Shown piece after piece: positions 57,635 to 64,000 of a DNA stretch of 64,000 bases (the stretch's first letter is position 1; every line of letters begins with the position of its first letter). Under the pieces are notes generated by a model. It searched no databases. It was given only the letters and a program-made list of their open reading frames with translations, and was not told the origin of the DNA. The DNA is taken from NCBI GenBank assembly GCA_963691705.1, contig OY829540.1, positions 49,450,158 to 49,514,157 of the forward strand. Reading direction: 5' to 3'. Source of the DNA: Viola odorata. Lineage: Eukaryota > Streptophyta > Magnoliopsida > Malpighiales > Violaceae. Made by a program: the position numbers and the translations under genes.

Positions 57635-60600
57635 ATGGAACAAACCACCTTGTCTGCTGATATGCATCCGAACCCAAACCCCATTCTTCTTCATCTTCAC
57701 AATACACTTACTATCCTCCTCCTCTTCCCCAAGACGCCAATGTTGTTGCTCAATTCTACGCTTACACTGACCTAAGCACCCAAACGATCGCCACTTCTTC
57801 CTACCCACTTCCCCATGGATACTATTTTGATCCTAGTGTACAAGATTGGGCTGCCAAGTTTGCTGTTGAACAATATGCGTCAGACCCAGCTGTCTATTCT
57901 GCTGCTGTTGTAAGTGGTTTATCTTCCTTTGCTGTTTATGCTTCGATTCTCTTAGCTTCCTCATTGTTGATGAAGTTTTATGGTATGGATTAGAAATATT
58001 GATGCGTATGGGAACATTTAATTGGTGGTATTATATCGTCAAACTATGATAAATTAGGAAAAGGTTGTCTTGGTTTCTGAGAACTGCCAAGGAACCTTCT
58101 TTTCTCCTTTTGGATGTGTATAACACCATTTTAAGTAATTGTAGAAGATGCATTTAATGTGTATCCCTTATGCAAAGTTCATAAGGACCATCTCTGAGAA
58201 TTTAGGGTAGATACTTTTGGGTTGGGTTATAGTGTCGTTGCTTTTGAAGGTTGAGTTGGAAGATTATTTATGTATAGGGTGACCTGTTCGTGTGAAATGT
58301 GAATGCCGACTCAGTTCCAACTGTTCTGTTCTTTGCTTAATCATGTTGCTGTGGTTTTGACAGCTTTCTAAAAGTTTGGTTTGGTCGAAAATGGTGAGAA
58401 GCACATAAAGTTAGAAGCACTTATTGTGTTGTTACACTCTTGAATTAGACCATTTGTATGATTCAGCTACTAGCTTTTAGTTTTAGGGGTGAACACAGAG
58501 ATGGAGGAGTGGTACCTTTTGGCGGCCATATTGACATCCCTAGACGAAATTTGGCAGAAATCTGTGTATTATGCCTCGGTCTCCCAAACTATGGGAAAAG
58601 GCACCCTCGGGTCCCTATCGTTATTATTTTCATTTTAGTCAGTCCTACTTTTCGAATTTGGTTCAATTGGGTCCTAACCGTTATCTCCGTTATCCACCCC
58701 AGGTCCCTTCCGTCTAAATCGACGGTAACGGACGCTTTTTCCGTTAACTTTCATTATTTTATTATTATTTCTGACTTTTTATTATTTAATTAATTAAAAA
58801 ATTCAGAAAAAATATAATTAATTTATTTTAAAAAAAAACAATGTAATTAATTTAAAAATTCAGAAAAATAATATAATTATTTTTTTCTTTTATTATCTAA
58901 TTAATTTTTAAAATTCATAAAATAATATAATTATTTTTAAAAATTCAGAAAATAATGTAATTAATTTAAAAATTCATAAAAAAATATAATAATTAAAAAA
59001 ATTAGAAAAAAATATAATTAATTTATAAAAAGCAATGTAATTAATTTAAAATTTCAGAAAAAAATATAATTAATTAAAAAATTCAGAAAAATAATGTAAT
59101 TAATTTATAAAAATCAGAAAAATAATATAATTAATTAAAAAATTTCAGAAAATAATTTAAAAAATTTATTAAAAAATGTAATTAATTTATAAACTCAGAA
59201 AACAAATATAATTAATTAAATAAACTCAGAAAAATAATGTAATTTGTTTATAAAAAATAAAGTAATTAATTTAAAATTTTACAAAAATAATATAATTATT
59301 TTTTTAATTTTTAATTTTATTATCTCTTATTTCCTTTATTTTCACTTCTCCTACTCTTTTCAAAAATATCTCAAAAATACTTTTATTAATTATTTCAAAA
59401 AATAACATAAATTAAGATTTCTTTTTGCAGTATAGGAGAGATGATGAAGAGAGGGCGACGGTGTTGGGTTTGGTTGGCGATCTGGGCAGTGGAGCGTGGC
59501 AAGCGAGATGAGTGGTCATGTAAAGGTGGGTCATTTTTTTATGTATGGACATGAAATAAAATTAATTACACTCTTTACATTATTTACATTTGACTAGGGA
59601 AAAAAAGAAAGAAAAAAAGAAGAAATAAAAGAAAGAAAGAAATAGAAAGAAGAAAAGATAAAAGGAGGAGAAGTGAAAATAAATAAAAAAAGAAAAAAAT
59701 AATTACATTATTTTTCTGAATTTTTAAATTAATTACATTATTTTTCTGAATTTTTTAATTAATTATATTTTTTTTGAAATTTTAAATTAATTACATTGAT
59801 TTTTATAAATTAATTATATTTTTTTCTAATTTTTTTAATTATTATATTTTTTTCTGAATTTTTAAATTAATTACATTATTTTCTGAATTTTTAAAAATAA
59901 TTATATTATTTTCTAAATTTTTAAAATTAATTAGATAATAAAACTGATTTTTTAAAAATTAATTAGATAATAAAAGAAAAAAAGAAAAAAATAATTATAT
60001 TATTTTTCTGAATTTTCAAATTAATTACATTGTTTTTTTTAAAAAAATTATTAATTATATTTTTTTCTGAATTTTTTAATTAATTAAATAATAAAAAGTT
60101 AGAAATAATAATAAAATAATGAAAGTTAACGGAAAAAACGTCCGTTACCGTCGATTTAGACGGAAGGGACCTGGGGTGGATAACGGAGATAACGGTTAGG
60201 ACCCAATTGAACCAAATTCGAAAAGTAGGACTGACTAAAATGAAAATAATAACGATAGGGACCCGAGGGTGCCTTTTCCCCCCCAAACTATATTCTTCTG
60301 ATGGAGTTCTATCCTTAACATAAAAGGTTTTGGCGCCCGCAGCCTGTAGGTTACTAGGGTCGTGGCTTTTTCATGTGTTATATCAGTCTTTGTTCTATTT
60401 AAAGTGGTCCTATTTTATGAAGTGCCCCTTCAACTGCTCGGTGCTTTTCTCTTTTTAGATTCTTGTCATTTTTATTTTTCTTAGATACCAAAAGAGGTGA
60501 AAATCCTAACTAGCATGTTGGCATATCCTTTCTACTGTGCTTTGTGCTAAGTAAATGTCTGTCTAAATATGTTTGGCTAGAATTGTGAAATTCTGCATTC

Positions 60601-61893
60601 CCTCATTTTGTGGTGTTACCATGTCCAAATAATCTACTTTGTTACTTTATTCTGATGGCTTCTTTTTGGACTAATGTTGTTAAACTAACAAGAACATACA
60701 TTTTAGTGCACAATGCCAAGAACTGCATTTCCATCACTTCTCAGTGTTGTGTTGCAATTTACATGCCTCCTATTGTTTGCTCCAATACGTGAACAGTGCT
60801 GTAACATGTCCTTGGAGAAATCTAGCCGTGTATTATGATTCACCATGCTCTGCGAATGAAAATCAGTAGTATGCTGTAACAATAATCCAACTGTGAAGGG
60901 GTAATTTTGCAAAGAGAGTGGATAAGTTGAGCTGTACAATGGTTAACAGAAAGCTATAGTTGGGTAGTCTTGTTGAATAGATTTTTTCACTCCTGAACTA
61001 CTCTTTCTAGCATTAAGTATGGATGAGTTGTCATAGTCAAAAGGAAAAAATCGAACTACTTGTTAGAATCTCTTAGTAAAAGTTATTTATTTGCGTTTTA
61101 GTGGAAAGCTATTTGATTTAGTTAGTGTTTGGGTTGTCATGCTAAAGTTCCTAGACATTGCATGTCGTCGATGTTGGTGTTTGCTGTTGTCATTCACAGT
61201 GACATTGTCATCGACACATTTTCATGTCTCTTTTATCAGCAGACATGTTGAGCACTTTCTTGTTGGTATTCCACGTATTGAAAATTTATTTGAATTTAAG
61301 CCCTTGGTTTCTACTATTATTCCACTGTTAACAAGCTTTCTTTGATTCTTTTACATTTGTTTTTCTTACTGGAAATTAACATCTCATTACTTGTGCAGGG
61401 GTGACTTCTTCTAATGGGACTGAACAGTTGGCTGTTGCACAAATAGGCTCAGCTCTGTGGACTAGCGTTACAAATCAGCCTCTAGGAAACAGCCCTTGGA
61501 AGAAACGCCCGAGGAAAACAAAGGTTGTTCAGTCGGCATATTGTGAAATCTGTAAGGTGGATTGCAACAGCAAGGATGTACTCGACCAGCACAAATTAGG
61601 GAAGAAGCATAAGAAGAACTTGGAGAAATTGCAAGCGGCTGCTGCTGGGCAGAGTGCCCCACCAGGATCAAGGATCAAGTAATTCTGTTACCATTGGGCC
61701 ACAAGAAAACCCTAGTGATGGAAAAAACGGCAATGCGCAAACAAGTAAGAAGAAGGCAGCCGAGCTAATTCTGGAGTTGGAGACGAAGAGAAGAAAAATT
61801 GTGGAAAGTGGGGCGGCTGCGGAGGCAGTGAGGACATGTGCGATTTGTAATATAGTGTGTAATAGTGAGACAGTATTCACTTATCATGTTGCT
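57635..61893 (+). pseudogene. C2H2 (zf-met type) zinc-finger gene, frameshifted and truncated
   Basis: Exon 1 begins MEQTTLSADMHPN (57,635), but the conserved part (YYPPPLPQDANVVAQF, DPSVQDWAAKFAVEQYAS) is in another frame, so one base is lost or gained near 57,680. The GTAAGT donor at 57,911 is in phase 0. The acceptor before GGGTGACTTC (61,399) does not restore the exon 2 frame VTSSNGTEQLAV. Exon 2 encodes zinc finger 1 (YCEICKVDCNSKDVL...HKLGKKHKK), a third frame change near 61,650, and zinc finger 2 (CAICNIVCNSETVF...HVAGQ). It is cut before its last His by a retrotransposon sequence. RNA-binding-type zf-met proteins are the likely family. It is not functional as written. Confidence 0.8.
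58593..60281. mobile_element. 1.7-kb foldback element in the pseudogene intron
   Basis: The left arm from 58,593 and the right arm ending 60,281 begin GGGAAAAGGCACCCTCGGG and are reverse complements, nearly perfect for over 200 bp. They continue as AT-rich arms built of ~30-bp units such as AATTCAGAAAAATAATATAA to about 59,300 and 59,690. A 9-10 bp target duplication, CCAAACTAT, lies at 58,584-58,592 and 60,283-60,291. That size and the leading G suggest a Mutator-type element. The 390-bp centre has no ORF. Confidence 0.9.
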
Positions 61894-62580
61894 GGTCAAA
61901 ATGTCACGCCCCGAACGAAGAGGGCACGCCTGACACGCTCCAAAATTTCAGCACTCATCATGGGCGATGAAGAGGAAGATGAGCCAAGTTGCAATGGGGA
62001 AGCGACAATTGGGGCCATGAGGGTCATTGGCTCGATGGAACGCACAGAGTTGGCAGACAACGACTCTAACATAGGTCGTGGGAAAGGCCAATAGAAGGGC
62101 CGAATGTATGTAATGGCCCGAATTAATGGACGAGAGGTGAAGACACTTCTCGATACGGGGGCTTCCGACATTTGCATAGATGTGAATGAGGCAAGACGCT
62201 TAGGCGTGAGGTTCACTCGCAGAGAAGGATGGTTCAAGACGGTGAACTCGGAGCCAGTCGAGATAGAAGACGAGGCCTACGACCAAAAGGTGCGCATCGG
62301 TGATTGGGAGCGCAAGGTGACCATGGCGGTGGTGACCATGGATGATAACCCACTAGTGTTAGGAATGGAGTTCTTCGACCGTGTTAGGGCATATGCCGAT
62401 CCCTCAAGAGACATTGATCATGCGGCATAAAGGCAACGAGTATTCAACACCGATATTGCGGGCAGACGGTGAGACCAAGACCATCTCTTCATTAAGGCTA
62501 TGGCAGGGGCCTAAGCCAAAGGAAGCCAACCCGAAGATGGACAAGGGGATATCCATAACTAGGGGTGGGAATTCGGGTAT
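61894..62580 (+). pseudogene. Chromovirus gag-protease fragment
   Basis: Replaces the end of the zinc-finger gene. The frame TRSKISALIMGDEEEDEP is a gag C-terminus. After a TAG (62,092-62,094) it continues into an aspartic protease with LLDTGASDICID and LVLGMEFFDRV. A frameshift near 62,400 leads to GNEYSTPILRADGETK. No RT follows in the window. The style is that of plant chromoviruses. Confidence 0.8.
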
Positions 62581-63185
62581 TTCGGAAATACCCGAATGAA
62601 AAATTTCGGAATTCGGGATTCCGAAATCCCAAAAAAAATTCCCGAACCCGAACTCGAATTTTCACTACCCGAATTTTCCGATCCTAAATTTGAATTTCGG
62701 AATATCCGAATTTCCCGAAATTCAAACCCATTCGATCAAAACCCCAATTAATCCAATCCCAAATCAAATCGCAACCAACAAATTAACTTAGGGCAACACA
62801 CATCTCATCCAACAATTAATTAATGTTTCAATTACATTTATCAATTTCAATAACCAGAGATGATAATGCTCTGTAATTAGTCAATTTCAGTTAAATATTG
62901 AAAACTTACATTTTTGGAATCAATTGTGATGCCAAAAGAGGCATCGAGGTGAAGTCGTGACGGCTTCTTCGCATCGTAGATCTGGAACCGGGAGGTCCGG
63001 GACAGTCGATAGAGGAGGCGATCGGAGCAGGGAAGTGATGGGTGGACGGCGAGGAGAGATTTACTGGAGATCGTGAGAGAGAGGAGACTCAGGAGAGTGA
63101 GAGTCGTGTCTGTTTACTAGAGATCGATTTTGGGGGTTAGGGTTAGGGTTACTGGAGATCGATTTGGGGGTTAGGGTCGTGAATC
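62381..63185. repeat. ~805-bp tandem duplication, unit 1
   Basis: Unit 1 (62,381-63,185) and unit 2 (63,186 to about 63,990) start at GTGTTAGGGCATATG and align at offsets of 805-807 with a few substitutions and a 2-bp indel. Each holds the end of the retrotransposon protease frame, a palindrome, an AT-rich part and a block with GGTTAGGGTTAGGGTT. The unit boundary shares CGTG with the start, consistent with slippage or unequal exchange. Confidence 0.9.
62571..62597. repeat. 27-bp near-perfect palindrome
   Basis: ATTCGGGTATTTC, one G, then its exact reverse complement. It repeats at 63,378-63,404 and is followed by further CGGAATTCGGGATTCCGAA inverted words. It may be the end of a hAT-like MITE (preceded by AGGGGTGGG), but a right end was not found. 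Confidence 0.8.
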
Positions 63186-63990
63186 GTGTTAGGGCATATG
63201 TCGATCCCTCAAGAGACATATTGATCATGCGGCATAAAGGCAACGAGTATTCAACACCGATATTGCGGGCAGACGGTGAGACCAAGACCATCTCTTCATT
63301 AAGGCTATGGCAGGGGCCTAAGCCAAAGGAAGCCAACCCGAAGATGGACAAGGGGATATCCATAACTAGGGGTGGGCATTCGGGTATTTCGGAAATACCC
63401 GAATGAAAAATTTCGGAATTCGGGATTCCGAAATCCCAAAAAAATTTCCCGAACCCGAACCCGAATTTTCACTACCCGAATTTTCCGATCCCAAATTTGA
63501 ATTTCGGAATATCCGAATTTCCCGAAATTCAAACCCATTCGATCAAAACCCCAATTAATCCAATCCCAAATCAAATCGCAACCAACAAATTAACTTAGGG
63601 CAACACACATCTCATCCAACAATTAATTAATGTTTCAATTACATTTATCAATTTCAATAACCAGAGATGATAATGCTCTGTAATTAGTCAATTTCAGTTA
63701 AATATTGAAAACTTACATTTTTGGAATCAATTGTGATGCCAAAAGAGGCATCGAGGTGAAGTCGTGACGGCTTCTTCGCATCGTAGATCTGGAACCGGGA
63801 GGTCCGGGACAGTCGATAGAGGAGGCGATCGGAGCAGGGAAATGATGGGTGGACGGCGAGGAGAGATTTACTGGAGATCGTGAGAGAGAGGAGACTCAGG
63901 AGAGTGAGAGTCGTGTCTGTTTACTGGAGATCGATTTTGGGGGTTAGGGTTAGGGTTACTGGAGATCGATTTGGGGGTTAGGGTCGTGAA
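63186..63990. repeat. ~805-bp tandem duplication, unit 2
   Basis: Second copy, with the same content. After it the sequence departs (GAATCGTGATGG instead of GAATCGTGTTAGGG), so a third unit does not start here. Confidence 0.88.
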
Positions 63991-64000
63991 TCGTGATGGT

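Noticed and set aside
58458..58793. 111-residue ORF, with a reverse-complement counterpart at 60,080-60,286
   Set aside because: Both are the arms of the foldback element read through; not protein genes.
63132..63150. Telomere-like GGTTAGGGTTAGGGTT
   Set aside because: Only two to three units (TTAGGG-like, not the plant TTTAGGG array), inside a tandem duplication; not a telomere or interstitial telomere block.

Overview
This window is nuclear DNA of a flowering plant, most likely a eudicot. It has intron-containing plant gene families (a 480-residue UDP-glucose dehydrogenase with a 5'UTR intron, a TPX2-family protein, a five-finger C2H2 repressor, an ELM2/SANT protein) and the usual plant transposons (Ty1/copia, Tat-type and chromovirus Ty3/gypsy, a DD39D mariner, a hAT-type MITE, a foldback element). 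I cannot name the species. No rRNA, tRNA or CRISPR structure was recognised.

Positions 1-31,971 are a retrotransposon nest. Three complete-length Ty1/copia internal regions stand head to tail and share single LTRs (about 4.86 kb per unit). They are followed by a Tat-type Ty3/gypsy element that had inserted into an older copia LTR. The segment 1-4236 recurs at 16,340-20,575 with no indel and about a dozen substitutions, so the array is part of a 16,339-bp tandem duplication. Its junction, a Tat gag sequence fused to copia gag over a 4-base AAGC overlap, lies at 4233-4236. Every copia copy carries the same lesions: a stop between gag and protease, a deletion/frameshift between integrase and RT, and two RT/RNase H stops. 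The array therefore probably grew by recombination rather than by autonomous transposition. Right of the Tat element come a 26-bp inverted repeat around four ~80-bp repeats, a 5'-truncated chromovirus with its 3' LTR, and the 5' end of a copia element on the minus strand.

Positions 32,360-46,900 are host gene space: a TPX2-family microtubule protein gene (minus strand, eight coding exons), UGD (plus strand, uninterrupted CDS behind a 5'UTR intron), and a ZAT-like zinc-finger repressor gene with an EAR motif. The AT-rich spacers contain a diverged inverted-repeat element.

Positions 46,902-52,836 are a mariner-like element with identical 34-bp terminal inverted repeats, a TA target duplication and an intact 492-residue transposase. 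It also carries two further ORFs that are not transposase: a 120-residue coiled-coil protein (+) and a 173-residue acidic protein with two DLN motifs (-). Each has a candidate TATA box. A hAT-type MITE with a perfect 8-bp target duplication sits inside it.

Positions 53,500-57,000 hold an ELM2/SANT gene assembled inside the remains of a second UGD copy. Its 5'UTR/intron region is collinear with that of UGD, and its last coding residues and 3'UTR are UGD-derived sequence read out of frame. Positions 57,600-64,000 hold a broken zinc-finger gene with a 1.7-kb foldback element in its intron. Its end is replaced by a chromovirus gag-protease fragment, followed by an ~805-bp tandem duplication.

For the window as a whole, the best candidates for something undescribed are the mariner element with accessory genes, the UGD/ELM2 chimera, and the recombination-grown copia macro-array.
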